A stretch of 64,000 bases of DNA, taken from contig JAFXSG010000012.1 in NCBI GenBank assembly GCA_017525875.1, positions 1-64,000 of the forward strand, given 5' to 3'. The translations under genes and the position numbers were made by a program. Positions 52,550 through 62,069 of the stretch are shown piece after piece; position 1 is the first letter of the stretch; the number at the start of each line of letters is the position of its first letter. Source of the DNA: Clostridia bacterium (GTDB taxonomy: Bacteria; Bacillota; Clostridia; Christensenellales; CAG-138). The notes beneath the pieces were generated by a model. The model was not told the DNA's origin. It saw only the letters and a program-made list of their open reading frames with translations, and did no database searches.

Positions 52550-53305
52550 ATGGTGCATTTTGTCGGATCGGGATCGGGAGCCGCCGATCTCATCACCGTT
52601 CGCGGCGCAAAGCTTCTTTCAGAAGCGGACGTCGTGATCTGGGCGGGTTCGCTAGTGAACCCTGAGCTTCTTTCATACTGCAAAAAAGGCTGCGAGATTT
52701 TCGACAGCGCACGCCTCACGCTCGAAGAGGTCGTTGAGATCATCAAAAACGCCGAAGCCGCCGGGAAAACCACGGTTCGCCTTCACACGGGCGACAGTTC
52801 GATATTCGGCGCGGTGCGCGAACAGTTCGACGAGCTTGAAACTCTCGGCATAGAGTACGACGTCACGCCGGGCGTGTCCTCCTTCTGCGGCGCGGCTGCG
52901 TCCCTGAAGGCCGAATACACGCTGCCCGGCGTCAGCCAGACGGTCATAATCACGCGCGCTGCGGGCAGAACGCCCGTGCCGGAAAAGGAAAGCATTGCAT
53001 CCCTCGCATCGCACGGGGCGACGATGGTGCTGTTCCTCTCGACTTCCCTCACGGAAAAGCTCCAGAGTGAGCTGCTCGCGGGCGGCTACGCGGAAGAAAC
53101 GCCTGTCGCCGTCGTCTACAAGGCCACCTGGCCGGACGAGCGGATACTGCGCTGCACGGTCGGCACGCTGCATAAGACCGTCACCGAAAGCGGCCTCACG
53201 AAAACGAGCCTCATCATCGTCGGCGGCTGCATGGGCGGAGAGTACCTGCGCTCGCTGCTGTATCATCCGGGCTTCACGACGGAGTTCAGAAAGGCAAAGG
53301 AATGA
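52550..53305 (+). CDS. cbiF: Cobalt-precorrin-4 C11-methyltransferase CbiF
   Basis: A 251-residue SAM-dependent tetrapyrrole methylase: VHFVGSGSGAADLITVRGA at the N-terminus, LHTGDSSIFGA as the SAM loop, and TPGVSSFCGAAASL and TRAAGRTPVPE, which distinguish CbiF from the other cbi methylases. It follows cbiD by two bases with AAGGAG inside the cbiD end. Confidence 0.95.
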   Translation: MVHFVGSGSGAADLITVRGAKLLSEADVVIWAGSLVNPELLSYCKKGCEIFDSARLTLEEVVEIIKNAEAAGKTTVRLHTGDSSIFGAVREQFDELETLGIEYDVTPGVSSFCGAAASLKAEYTLPGVSQTVIITRAAGRTPVPEKESIASLASHGATMVLFLSTSLTEKLQSELLAGGYAEETPVAVVYKATWPDERILRCTVGTLHKTVTESGLTKTSLIIVGGCMGGEYLRSLLYHPGFTTEFRKAKE

Positions 53306-54315
53306 GGGCGGCTCTATTCGCGTACAGCAAAAAAGGCCTGGTGACGGCAAAAAAAGCCGCTGCCTGCATTGAATGTGAAGCGGAGATCTTCACCGCTGAG
53401 AGGCTCGCAGGGGACGGAGCAAAGCCCATAATAAAGCCCTCTTCGGAGCTCTATGGCGAATGCTTTTCTTCGTGCGAAGCGCTCGTTTTCGTTTCCTCCT
53501 GCGGCATCGCGGTACGCTGCATCGCGCCGTTTGTAAAGAGCAAAACGACCGATCCCGCCGTCGTCGTCATCGATGAAACGGGCCGGTTCGTCATCTCCCT
53601 GCTTTCGGGGCATATCGGAGGCGCGAACGCACTTGCGAAAAGGATAGCGGACGCGCTCGGAGCGGTGCCTGTCGTCACTACCGCAACGGACGCAAACGGC
53701 CGATTTCCCGTTGATGCGTGGGCAGAAACGCACGGCTTTGCCATCTCGGACATGGCGGCGGCAAAAGCCGTTTCCGCCGCGATACTCGAGGGGGATATAC
53801 CCATAAAAAGCGATTTTCCGATAACCGGCGAGCTCCCCGCAGGGCTTACCTGCGGCGAGGGCACAACGGGCGTTTACGTCACTTACAGAACGGACAAGCC
53901 CTTCAAAACCACGCTGCGGTTGGTACCGGAATGCGTTGCTCTCGGAATCGGCTGCCGCAGAGGCACGCCGAAGGAAGCCATCGCCGAGGCTGTGCGCCAT
54001 GCTCTCGCAAAGTACGGCGTCGACCCGCGCGCCGTGAAGTGCGCCGCCTCGATCGACCTCAAAAAGGACGAAGCCGGCCTTATCGAATACTGCCGCGAAA
54101 ACGGACTGCCACTCTCGTTTTATCCGGCGGAGGAGCTGAAAGCCGTCCCCGGAGAGTTCACCGCATCGGATTTTGTGAAGGAGATCACCGGCGTCGACTG
54201 CGTCTGCGAACGTGCGGCGCTCATTAATGCGGACGAGCTGATAATCAGGAAAACTGCGCTCGCGGGCGTTACCGTCGCCGCGGCGCTTGTAAAAACGGAG
54301 GTAAACTTTGGGTAA
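53302..54315 (+). CDS. cbiG: Cobalt-precorrin-5A hydrolase CbiG
   Basis: A 337-residue three-part CbiG: an N-terminal domain (CGIAVRCIAPFVKSKTTDPA; LLSGHIGGANALAKRIA), a middle linker domain, and the C-terminal domain (LGIGCRRGTPKEAI; IDLKKDEAGLIEY). It opens the lactone ring of cobalt-precorrin-5A and releases acetaldehyde. It overlaps cbiF by 4 bases and cbiH by 8. Confidence 0.94.
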   Translation: MRAALFAYSKKGLVTAKKAAACIECEAEIFTAERLAGDGAKPIIKPSSELYGECFSSCEALVFVSSCGIAVRCIAPFVKSKTTDPAVVVIDETGRFVISLLSGHIGGANALAKRIADALGAVPVVTTATDANGRFPVDAWAETHGFAISDMAAAKAVSAAILEGDIPIKSDFPITGELPAGLTCGEGTTGVYVTYRTDKPFKTTLRLVPECVALGIGCRRGTPKEAIAEAVRHALAKYGVDPRAVKCAASIDLKKDEAGLIEYCRENGLPLSFYPAEELKAVPGEFTASDFVKEITGVDCVCERAALINADELIIRKTALAGVTVAAALVKTEVNFG

Positions 54316-55039
54316 GCTGTTCATCGTGGGCATTGGTCCCGGCAATTATGAGAACATGACCGTTAGGGCGGACAGAGCACTTTCGGAGAGCGATACGATC
54401 ATCGGCTACCACGTTTACGTGGAACTGGTGCGCGGCCGCTGGCCCGAAAAGGAATACCTAACCACTCCAATGACGAGGGAGGCCGAACGCTGCCGAATGG
54501 CTTTGGACGAGGCGAAAAAAGGCAAGACTGTCGCCCTTATCTGCTCCGGTGACAGCGGAGTTTACGGCATGGCGGGGCTCGTCCTCGAGCTGCGCGGCGA
54601 GGATGCCGGGCTGGAGGTCGAGGTGATCCCGGGTCTTTCCGCCTGCATTTCGGGCGCGGCCATCCTCGGCGCTCCGCTGACGCATGATTTCGCCGTTATC
54701 AGCCTTTCCGACAGGCTGACCGAATGGGAGCTCATCGAAAAACGCCTGACCAAGGCGGCGGAGGCTGATCTTTCCATCGTGCTGTATAATCCCGCGAGCC
54801 ACGGCAGGCCGGATCATCTCAAAAGAGCCTGTGAAATACTGATGAAAACGCTTCCCAAGGATCGTCTATGTGCAGTCGCGCGAAACATCGGCCGTGAGGG
54901 CGAGGAACGCTTCTTTATGAATCTCAAGGAGCTTGCCGAATTTCCGGCGGATATGTTCTGCACGGTGTTTATCGGGAACGCTTCAACAAAAATGATAAAC
55001 GGAAATATGGTCACGCCGAGGGGGTACAGAGATGTTTAA
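54308..55039 (+). CDS. cbiH: Cobalt-precorrin-3 C17-methyltransferase CbiH
   Basis: A 243-residue methylase with VGIGPGNYENMTVRADRAL, GYHVYVELV, CSGDSGVYGMAGLVLEL and PGLSACISGAAILGAPLTHDF, the last being the CbiH-type block. It methylates C17 with ring contraction. A GTG or TTG start is used (TTG 54308 in the frame GKLFIVG), overlapping cbiG by 8 bases. It lacks the ferredoxin-like extension seen in some homologues. Confidence 0.93.
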   Translation: MGKLFIVGIGPGNYENMTVRADRALSESDTIIGYHVYVELVRGRWPEKEYLTTPMTREAERCRMALDEAKKGKTVALICSGDSGVYGMAGLVLELRGEDAGLEVEVIPGLSACISGAAILGAPLTHDFAVISLSDRLTEWELIEKRLTKAAEADLSIVLYNPASHGRPDHLKRACEILMKTLPKDRLCAVARNIGREGEERFFMNLKELAEFPADMFCTVFIGNASTKMINGNMVTPRGYRDV

Positions 55040-57002
55040 GCTTTGTGTATTTGCGGGCACGAGCGAAGGCCGCAGGATAGTCGATTATCTAAGGCAGCAG
55101 GACGCTCTGATCACCGCCTGCGTCGCCACGGAATACGGCGGGGAGCTCATCGAGCCTGCGGAAAGGCTGACCGTCCGCTCCGGACGCATGGATGAGCCCG
55201 AAATGGAGGAGTTTTTCGGGAATGAGCGGTTCGATCTCGTAATCGACGCCACGCATCCCTACGCTTCCGCCGTTACGGAAAACCTGATGACGGCCTGCCT
55301 GAACACCGAAACGGAGTATTCCAGGCTTGAGCGCGGCGGCGAAGACGCACCCGAGAGCGCCGTCTGTTTCCCGGACGTTCCCGCCGCCGTGGAGTATTTG
55401 AACGGCACGATAGGCAATATCCTGCTCACGACCGGTTCGAAGGAACTCGCGGCGTTTTCCGGCATTACCGATTTTGCAGAGCGGACTTTCGCGCGGGTGC
55501 TTCCGGTCGAAAGCTCGATAACCGCCTGCCGCGAAGCGGGGCTGAAACCCGCTCATATCCTCGCCATGCAGGGTCCGTTCTCAATCGGAATGAATTCCGC
55601 AATGATAAGATCGGTCAACGCCGCCTACGTCGTAACGAAGGAATCCGGCAAGGCGGGCGGTTTTGAGGAAAAGGCGCTTGCCGCGATGAAAGCCGGCGCA
55701 AAGCTCGTTGTCATCGGGAGGCCTGAATCCGGCGCGATCGGCCTTTCCTTCGGTGAAACGATCAGGCTCCTCGAAAAACGCTTCGGCTTCACGGCAAAGC
55801 CGAGGGTTTTCGTCATCGGCATCGGCCCCGGACCGCGTTCCGGCATGACGATAGAAGCAAGTGAGGCGATCTCCAAAGCCGAGTGCCTGATCGGCGCAGC
55901 GCGAATGGTGGAGGCAGCTCGCCCGGATCAGACTGTTTTTGAAGCGGTCGCTCCAGACGCGATAGCCGATTTCATAGGCAAACACAACGAATTTTCGCGC
56001 TTCGCCGTTTTGATGAGCGGTGACGTCGGTTTCTTCAGCGGTGCGAAAAAACTCCTGCCGAAGCTCGATTTCTGCGACGTCACGGTGATCCCCGGCGTGA
56101 GCTCGCTTTCATACCTGTGCGCTAAAGCAGGCCATTCATATGAGAACGCGATGACGGTCAGCCTCCACGGCAGGAACGCTGGGATCATTCCCGCGGTAAG
56201 GCGCAGCCGCCTCGTTTTCGCGCTCGTCGGCGGTGAAAACGGCGCGGGCAGGGTCATCGATGAACTGAATGAAGTGGGAATCAACAGCGTGATCGTCACC
56301 GTTGGCGAAAGGCTTGGTTATGATGACGAGCGCATTACGACCGGCGCCGTTTCTCAACTTGCGGGAAAGGTCTTCGATCCGCTCTCCGCGCTGCTTTTTG
56401 AGAACCGCTCGCCCGAAAGTGCCGCCTGCGGTCTTCCCGACGCGGTGTTTATCCGCAATGCGGACGAAAAACCCGTGGTTCCGATGACAAAATCCGAGGT
56501 TCGCGCGGTCGTGATGAGCAAGCTCCGCCTGCTTGACGATTCCGTCTGCTGGGATATCGGCGCGGGTACCGGCTCGGTATCCGTCGAGATGGCGCTTGCG
56601 TCGCCAAATGGTCAAGTGTACGCCATAGAGAGAAAAGCCGAAGCCTGCGAACTCATCAGGGCTAATTCAGCGGCGTTCGGCCTCAAAAATATCAGCGTCA
56701 TCGAGGGAGCTGCTCCCGATGCGCTTTCGGATCTTCCCGCGCCGACGCATGCCTTCATCGGCGGGAGCTCGGGCAACATGCGAGAGATCGTCGCGCTGCT
56801 CCTTGAAAAGAACCCGGCTGTGCGCATCGTCGCCTCCGCGATCGCACTCGAGACCGTATCGGAGCTGACGGCATGCATGAAGGAATTCGGCTTTACAGAG
56901 GCCGGGGTGGTCTGTATAAACGTCGCAAAAGCGCGCGCCGTCGGAGGCTACAGCCTGATGACCGCGCAGAACCCCGTTCACGTGTTCACAATGCAAAGGT
57001 AA
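55032..57002 (+). CDS. cbiJET: CbiJ-CbiE-CbiT trifunctional fusion
   Basis: A 656-residue protein with three corrin enzymes in one chain. Residues 1-250 are CbiJ, cobalt-precorrin-6A reductase (CVFAGTSEGRRIVDYL; DATHPYASAVTENL; GRPESG). Residues about 258-460 are CbiE, C5-methyltransferase (VIGIGPGPRSGMTIEA; LMSGDVGFFSG; PGVSSLSYLCAKAG). Residues about 470-656 are CbiT, C15-methyltransferase/decarboxylase (MTKSEVRAVVMSKLRL; DIGAGTGSVSVEMAL). CbiE-CbiT fusions are common (CobL); the added CbiJ is rarer. It overlaps cbiH by 8 and cbiB by 1 base. Confidence 0.93.
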   Translation: MFKLCVFAGTSEGRRIVDYLRQQDALITACVATEYGGELIEPAERLTVRSGRMDEPEMEEFFGNERFDLVIDATHPYASAVTENLMTACLNTETEYSRLERGGEDAPESAVCFPDVPAAVEYLNGTIGNILLTTGSKELAAFSGITDFAERTFARVLPVESSITACREAGLKPAHILAMQGPFSIGMNSAMIRSVNAAYVVTKESGKAGGFEEKALAAMKAGAKLVVIGRPESGAIGLSFGETIRLLEKRFGFTAKPRVFVIGIGPGPRSGMTIEASEAISKAECLIGAARMVEAARPDQTVFEAVAPDAIADFIGKHNEFSRFAVLMSGDVGFFSGAKKLLPKLDFCDVTVIPGVSSLSYLCAKAGHSYENAMTVSLHGRNAGIIPAVRRSRLVFALVGGENGAGRVIDELNEVGINSVIVTVGERLGYDDERITTGAVSQLAGKVFDPLSALLFENRSPESAACGLPDAVFIRNADEKPVVPMTKSEVRAVVMSKLRLLDDSVCWDIGAGTGSVSVEMALASPNGQVYAIERKAEACELIRANSAAFGLKNISVIEGAAPDALSDLPAPTHAFIGGSSGNMREIVALLLEKNPAVRIVASAIALETVSELTACMKEFGFTEAGVVCINVAKARAVGGYSLMTAQNPVHVFTMQR

Positions 57003-57985
57003 TGTTCGGCATTTGGTCACTTTTCGCGCTCCTCGCGGGCGCTTTCATAGATCTGCTGATCGGTGATCCGCACTTCCTGCCGCACCCGGTGGTGCTGATT
57101 GGGAAGCTTGTTTCGCTTCTTGAAAAGCTGCTGCGCAGAATCTTTCCGAAGACGAAACGCGGTGAGAACGTCGCCGGAGGCGTGCTGTGGTTCATAATCT
57201 GCACGCTTGCTTTTTTCGTTCCAGCGGCGATGCTGATGCTCTGCCATCACGTTTCGCCGTGGCTCGGCTTCAGTATAGAGAGCGTTATGTGCTGGCAGTG
57301 CATTGCGGCGAGATCCCTTTGCAATGAGAGCATGAAGGTCAAAAAAGCTATTGATACGGGCGATATCTCCGCTTCACGCCGCGCGGTTTCGATGATCGTC
57401 GGGCGCGACACTGATGTTTTGGATGAAAAGGGCGTTGCGCGTGCCGCGGTGGAAACCGTCGCGGAGAATACCTCCGACGGCGTGATCGCGCCGCTCCTGT
57501 TCCTCGCGATCGGCGGCGGGCCGCTCGGTATGCTCTATAAGGCAGTCAACACGATGGATTCGATGCTCGGTTACGTCGAACCGCCGTATAAGAATATCGG
57601 CCTCGTTCCAGCGAAAATGGACGATGTTTTCAACTTTGTTCCCGCCAGGCTCTCCGCGCTGATAATGCTGCTTGCGGGCGGTATTTCGGGCTTCAGCCTC
57701 AAAAACGGTTGGCGCATTTTTAAGCGCGACCGCTATAAGCACGCGAGCCCCAACTCCGCGCAGACCGAATCCGTGATGGCCGGGCTTTTGGGTCTCCGGC
57801 TCGCGGGCGACGCATATTACCACGGTGCGCTCCATAAAAAGGAGTTCATCGGCGACCCTCTTCGTGAGATCGAAACCGACGACATAAAACGGGCAAACGT
57901 CATCATGTTCGTGACCGCGTTTCTTTCTCTTTTTGTCTTCTCGGGGCTTCGGCTCCTCGTGCTGTATTCTATCCATGCTTTATAA
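57002..57985 (+). CDS. cbiB: Adenosylcobinamide-phosphate synthase CbiB
   Basis: A 327-residue membrane protein with about five spans. It has DLLIGDPHFLPHPVVLIGKL at the start, the SMIVGRDT and AVETVAENTSDGVIAPLL blocks, NTMDSMLGY, and PNSAQTESVMAG. It links cobyric acid to aminopropanol phosphate made by CobD, the next gene. ATG 57002 shares one base with the previous stop (TAATG). Confidence 0.95.
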   Translation: MFGIWSLFALLAGAFIDLLIGDPHFLPHPVVLIGKLVSLLEKLLRRIFPKTKRGENVAGGVLWFIICTLAFFVPAAMLMLCHHVSPWLGFSIESVMCWQCIAARSLCNESMKVKKAIDTGDISASRRAVSMIVGRDTDVLDEKGVARAAVETVAENTSDGVIAPLLFLAIGGGPLGMLYKAVNTMDSMLGYVEPPYKNIGLVPAKMDDVFNFVPARLSALIMLLAGGISGFSLKNGWRIFKRDRYKHASPNSAQTESVMAGLLGLRLAGDAYYHGALHKKEFIGDPLREIETDDIKRANVIMFVTAFLSLFVFSGLRLLVLYSIHAL

Positions 57986-59027
57986 CGCGAAAAATCCTCA
58001 CGGCGGGGACGTATATGCGGGCGATATCGACCTTGATTTTTCCGCCAACACCAACCCTTTCGGCGTTCCGGAGGGAGTTAAGTCGGCGATTTCAGTTTGC
58101 CTTGACAAGCTCGACCGCTATCCCGATCCTTACTGCCGCAAACTCATTTCCGCGATCGCGGCGCACGCTGACGTCCCGAAGGGATACATACTCTGCGGCA
58201 ACGGCGCTGCGGAGCTGATCTATTCCTGGTGCGAGGCGGCACGCCCGAAAAACGCCATCGAGCTTGCGCCGACGTTTTCGGAGTATTCGCTTGCTCTCGA
58301 GCGCACGGGCTGCGAAGTCCACCGGCATCTCCTCCGCGAGGACGAAGGCTTTGCGGTGACGGATAGGCTCCTTTCGGATATCGAAAAGCTCCGTCCGGAC
58401 TCGGTATTTCTCTGCGACCCGAACAATCCGACCGGAAGGCTGACGGATCCTTTGCTGAAAGCAGAGCTTCTCGAGACCTGCGCACGGCTTGGCATCCGGC
58501 TCTTTGCCGACGAATGCTTTCTCGACTTCACGGGCGGCAAAAGCTATGTCGGCAAGGCTTCGTCATACCCGAATCTGACCGTACTTAAAGCGTTCACAAA
58601 GATTTACGGCATGGCGGGGATCCGGTTCGGATATGCGATCTCATCGGACGCGGAACTGCTTAAAAAGATGTCCCGCACGGTACAGCCGTGGAACGTATCC
58701 ACCATCGCCCAAGAAGCCGGTACCGCCGCTCTCCGGGAGACCGGTTACATTGAAAAAACAAAGCGGCTTATCGAAAAAGAACGCCAGCGGCTTGCAGTGG
58801 AGCTTTCGGCGCTCGGGCTGACAGTTTTCCCATCTGACGCGAATTTCCTGCTGTTCAAAGGCGATCCATCGCTCAGCGGCGAACTCCGAAAACACGGGAT
58901 CGCGCTGCGTGACTGCTCAAATTACGTCGGTCTCGGGCCGGGCTTTTTCCGCACGGCGGTGAAACTTCCGGAGCAAAACGACCGTCTCATCGAAGCAATC
59001 AGAGGTGTGTTATGGCAAAAAACATAA
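57975..59027 (+). CDS. cobD: Threonine-phosphate decarboxylase CobD
   Basis: A 350-residue PLP aminotransferase-fold protein. It starts NPHGGDVY and [12 protein letters not shown], the CobD lead, with substrate-site [10 protein letters not shown] and PLP lysine in [18 protein letters not shown]. It makes aminopropanol phosphate for the nucleotide loop of cobalamin. Histidinol-phosphate aminotransferase is the related alternative, unlikely in this operon. The start overlaps cbiB by 11 bases. Confidence 0.93.
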   Translation: MLYNAKNPHGGDVYAGDIDLDFSANTNPFGVPEGVKSAISVCLDKLDRYPDPYCRKLISAIAAHADVPKGYILCGNGAAELIYSWCEAARPKNAIELAPTFSEYSLALERTGCEVHRHLLREDEGFAVTDRLLSDIEKLRPDSVFLCDPNNPTGRLTDPLLKAELLETCARLGIRLFADECFLDFTGGKSYVGKASSYPNLTVLKAFTKIYGMAGIRFGYAISSDAELLKKMSRTVQPWNVSTIAQEAGTAALRETGYIEKTKRLIEKERQRLAVELSALGLTVFPSDANFLLFKGDPSLSGELRKHGIALRDCSNYVGLGPGFFRTAVKLPEQNDRLIEAIRGVLWQKT

Positions 59028-60472
59028 TGATCCAGGGCACTATGTCCAACGCGGGCAAGAGCCTCATTTGCGCCGGTCTCTGCCGCATCTTCCGGCAGGA
59101 CGGCTATCGCGTCGCGCCGTTCAAAAGCCAGAATATGGCGCTCAACTCCTTCATAACAAAGGACGGCTTTGAGATGGGCCGCGCGCAGGTCGTGCAGGCC
59201 GAAGCCGCGGGCATCGAGCCCGATGTTCGGATGAATCCGATCCTGCTCAAGCCCACCACGGACGTCGGCAGCCAAATCATCGTTAACGGTAAGCCCATCG
59301 GCAATATGCGTGCTATGGAGTATTTTCGCCGTAAGCACGAGTTCGTTCCCGCGATCATGGAGGCCTACGAAAGACTTGCCGCAGAGAACGACGTCATCGT
59401 CATCGAAGGCGCAGGCAGCCCTGCCGAGATCAATCTGAAGAGTGAGGATATCGTCAACATGGGCCTTGCAAAGCTCGTTGACGCGCCCGTACTGCTCGTC
59501 GGCGACATCGACCGCGGCGGCGTATTCGCGCAGCTTTACGGAACCGTCGCCCTGCTTGAGAATGACGAGAGGGCGCGCATCAAAGGAACCGTCATCAACA
59601 AGTTCCGCGGGGACAAAAAGATCCTCGAACCCGGGCTCGAGATGCTTGAAAAGCTCTGCGGCGTGCCCGTCGCGGGCGTGGTTCCTTACCTGCACGTCGA
59701 TATCGACGACGAGGACAGCCTATCCGAAAGATTTAACCGCGATACGGCGGCGAAGCTTATCGATATCGCCGTTGTCCGTCTGCCGCGCATATCCAACTTC
59801 ACTGACCTTGCGCCGTTCGAGCGGTATGAGAACGTTTCCGTGCGCTATATTGCAAAACCCTCAGAGCTTGGCGAGCCTGACCTCATCGTGATCCCGGGCA
59901 CGAAGAGCACGATCTCCGATCTCGTCTGGCTGCGCGAGAGCGGGCTCGAGGCGAAGATAAAGCAGGCGGCCTCGCGGGGCACGCCCGTTTTCGGCATCTG
60001 CGGCGGCTATCAGATGCTCGGCTCAAGCGTTGCCGACCCCTCGGGCTTTGAGGCCTCCGGCATCAAGGAGATCGCCGGCATGGGACTCCTGCCCGTGTCG
60101 ACTGTATTCGAAGGTGAGAAGGTCCAGCGGCAATCCAGCGGCGCTTTTCCGGAGCTATTCGGTATTTTCGCCCTTCTTTCCGATCTTGCCTACGAGGGCT
60201 ACGAGATCCACATGGGTCGGAGCGGCAAGCTGCCCGCTGTCATTTCAAACGGCAGCGTTTACGGCAGCTACGTCCACGGCATCTTCGACGCTCCGGGCAT
60301 AGCCGAAACCATTTTGCGAGCCCTCTGCGAAAAAAAGAGCGCCGATTTCTCGTCGCTCGAATCGTTCGACCCGAAGGCCTATAAGGAAGCCCAGTACGAT
60401 AAGCTGGCCGCGGCCGTCCGTGAAGGGCTTGATATGGATCTTATCTACAGGATCCTGAACCGGGAGGTTTGA
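59012..60472 (+). CDS. cbiP: Cobyric acid synthase CbiP
   Basis: A 486-residue amidotransferase. The P-loop region [11 protein letters not shown] is followed by [14 protein letters not shown], and [14 protein letters not shown] lies in the synthetase part. The glutaminase part has the catalytic cysteine in [11 protein letters not shown] and the histidine in [10 protein letters not shown]. It amidates the b, d, e and g side chains of adenosylcobyrinate diamide. It ends the operon and overlaps cobD by 16 bases. Confidence 0.95.
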   Translation: MAKNIMIQGTMSNAGKSLICAGLCRIFRQDGYRVAPFKSQNMALNSFITKDGFEMGRAQVVQAEAAGIEPDVRMNPILLKPTTDVGSQIIVNGKPIGNMRAMEYFRRKHEFVPAIMEAYERLAAENDVIVIEGAGSPAEINLKSEDIVNMGLAKLVDAPVLLVGDIDRGGVFAQLYGTVALLENDERARIKGTVINKFRGDKKILEPGLEMLEKLCGVPVAGVVPYLHVDIDDEDSLSERFNRDTAAKLIDIAVVRLPRISNFTDLAPFERYENVSVRYIAKPSELGEPDLIVIPGTKSTISDLVWLRESGLEAKIKQAASRGTPVFGICGGYQMLGSSVADPSGFEASGIKEIAGMGLLPVSTVFEGEKVQRQSSGAFPELFGIFALLSDLAYEGYEIHMGRSGKLPAVISNGSVYGSYVHGIFDAPGIAETILRALCEKKSADFSSLESFDPKAYKEAQYDKLAAAVREGLDMDLIYRILNREV

Positions 60473-60512
60473 AAACGGCGGAACGCGAAACGCACAGCTA
60501 TTCCGCCGTTTT
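60472..60512 (+). terminator. Terminator of the cbi operon
   Basis: AAAACGGCGGAA (60472-60483) pairs exactly with TTCCGCCGTTTT (60501-60512). It overlaps the cbiP stop codon and ends in TTTTG. Confidence 0.8.
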
Positions 60513-60572
60513 GCGGCCGAGGTTCATCGTTCTGAACAGTATCAAAGCGATCAGCGCGCTGAGAAAGTCCGC

Positions 60573-60791
60573 GATACCGTGATCATTTAGCAGCTTCTGG
60601 TACTGCTTGTGTTGATACTGCCAGCCTTGGTCGGAGTGCAGGATCGGTTCTGCCCCGCGGGGCAGAACCGGCAACGCCCGCTGTGCCATGTCCATCACCA
60701 TGGACAGCACCGGTCTGTCGCCGATCGTGCAGCTCACAATGTCGCTCAAATGAAGGTCGAGTATCGGTGAAGTCTCACCGCCGTTGACAGC
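60573..60791 (-). pseudogene. Internal fragment of an IS3-family transposase (OrfB)
   Basis: The minus strand reads AVNGGETSPILDLHLSDIVS, then DRPVLSMVMDMAQRA, then ILHSDQGWQYQHKQYQKLL and NDHGI, after which homology stops. This is the middle of the DDE integrase core, around the second aspartate (HSDQG). The first Asp and the final Glu are missing, as are the ends of the element. The frame continues open to 60498 in unrelated sequence. The rest of 60513-60825 shows nothing else of note except an inverted repeat CAAATCAAT/ATTGATTTG at 60805-60836. Confidence 0.88.
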
Positions 60792-60825
60792 GGCATGTCT
60801 TCTTCAAATCAATTTCCCCTCTCGG

Positions 60826-61479
60826 TTATTGATTTGTATTTATATCGGATGAATACTTTAGAAACACTCCGATCAGGATCATATAGCATACGGTTTTCGG
60901 AAGCATCAGCATCCCAAGCATCGGCAGAAGCGCCGCCGCGACCGCGACCGGAATATAGAACAAAAACGAAAGCGCAACAAGCAGCCATGCCGAACGGAGC
61001 GTGCGGATCTCTTTGCGCGTTCTGAAAAAAAGGCACACTATGATTACCCCAAGCATGATGAACGGGATATTGCGTATCACACCCCACAGCGCAGAGCTGC
61101 TGTTCTCAAGCCAATTGTTCTGCGGCAGCAGACAAAGAACCGTGCGGATCGCCGCAAGAGCGTACACGACCGCGCTGAGCCCTTTGTTCTCGCGCTTGCC
61201 GTAAGCGGCGATCCACAACCGGTACATCAGCACGTAGAATACAGTCATGGTGATCGACGTTACGAGCTTGCCAACGCCGAGCCATACAGTAAAATCAGCG
61301 TCGACAAAGTAATTCAGCACTCGCGGAACAAGATGAAAAGCGTCACCGCAGCCGAGAATCAACGTCGCAAAGCCCATGAGCTTTCCGATTTTATCGCGCC
61401 TTCTGGAAAGAATGCAGATCCCCGCCGCTATCGCGAAGAGCAGATAAATAATATCAAACGCGCTTTCTCCGTATTTCAT
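60826..61479 (-). CDS. Unrecognised integral membrane protein, about seven spans
   Basis: A 217-residue, strongly hydrophobic protein. Likely spans lie near residues 8-24, 33-50, 63-88, 100-118, 130-150, 163-187 and 190-208. A short basic loop RRRDKIGK follows the first span. I do not recognise the family. It is the last gene of the OhrR-controlled operon, 13 bases after the peroxidase gene, so a role in peroxide or membrane stress is possible but only by association. The stop codon is inside a 9-bp inverted repeat. Confidence 0.72.
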   Translation of the reverse strand: MKYGESAFDIIYLLFAIAAGICILSRRRDKIGKLMGFATLILGCGDAFHLVPRVLNYFVDADFTVWLGVGKLVTSITMTVFYVLMYRLWIAAYGKRENKGLSAVVYALAAIRTVLCLLPQNNWLENSSSALWGVIRNIPFIMLGVIIVCLFFRTRKEIRTLRSAWLLVALSFLFYIPVAVAAALLPMLGMLMLPKTVCYMILIGVFLKYSSDINTNQ

Positions 61480-61492
61480 GCATCCATCTTCC

Positions 61493-62044
61493 TTATTTGT
61501 TCAGTTCCGCTTCGACGGCAGCACGGACGTCTTTCATATCTTCCGTCGGCTCAAATCTCGCAATGACTTTACCTTCGCGGTCAACGAGGAACTTTGTAAA
61601 GTTCCATCCGATATACGTCTTGTCGCCGAACTTCTTGTTGTTCATTTTGGCATACTTGTTCAGCACGGCGTTCTTGACGCCTTTTCCGAAGCCCACAAAC
61701 GGCTTTTCCGACGCAAGAAAAGCGAACAGCGGATCGGCGGTCTCTCCGTTTACGTCGATCTTTGCGAACTGCGGGAACTCCGTGCCGAACTTCAGTGTGC
61801 AGAACTCGTGGATCTCATCGTCGCTTCCTGGCGCCTGGTTGGCAAACTGATTGGAGGGAAAGTCAAATATCTCAAAACCCTTGTCGCGAAGATCCTTATA
61901 CATCGCCTCCAGCGGTTCATAATGCGGAGTGAAACCGCATCCCGTTGCCGTGTTTACTATCAGGAGCACTTTGCCCTGATACTCCGACAGGCTGACATCG
62001 TGTCCATGTCGGTCTCTCACTGTGAAATCGTAGACTGTCTTCAT
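61493..62044 (-). CDS. Glutathione peroxidase-like thiol peroxidase
   Basis: A 183-residue GPx-family protein. The peroxidatic residue is cysteine (Cys36) in NTATGCGFTPHYEPLE, not selenocysteine. FDFPSNQFANQAPGSDDEIHEF and the WNFTKFLVD block carry the other active-site residues (Gln, Trp, Asn). Bacterial Cys-GPx usually use thioredoxin and reduce organic and hydrogen peroxides. It is the third gene of the OhrR operon, 25 bases after the nitroreductase gene. Confidence 0.94.
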   Translation of the reverse strand: MKTVYDFTVRDRHGHDVSLSEYQGKVLLIVNTATGCGFTPHYEPLEAMYKDLRDKGFEIFDFPSNQFANQAPGSDDEIHEFCTLKFGTEFPQFAKIDVNGETADPLFAFLASEKPFVGFGKGVKNAVLNKYAKMNNKKFGDKTYIGWNFTKFLVDREGKVIARFEPTEDMKDVRAAVEAELNK

Positions 62045-62069
62045 TCTGTGTTTCTCCTCTATTTCTTTT

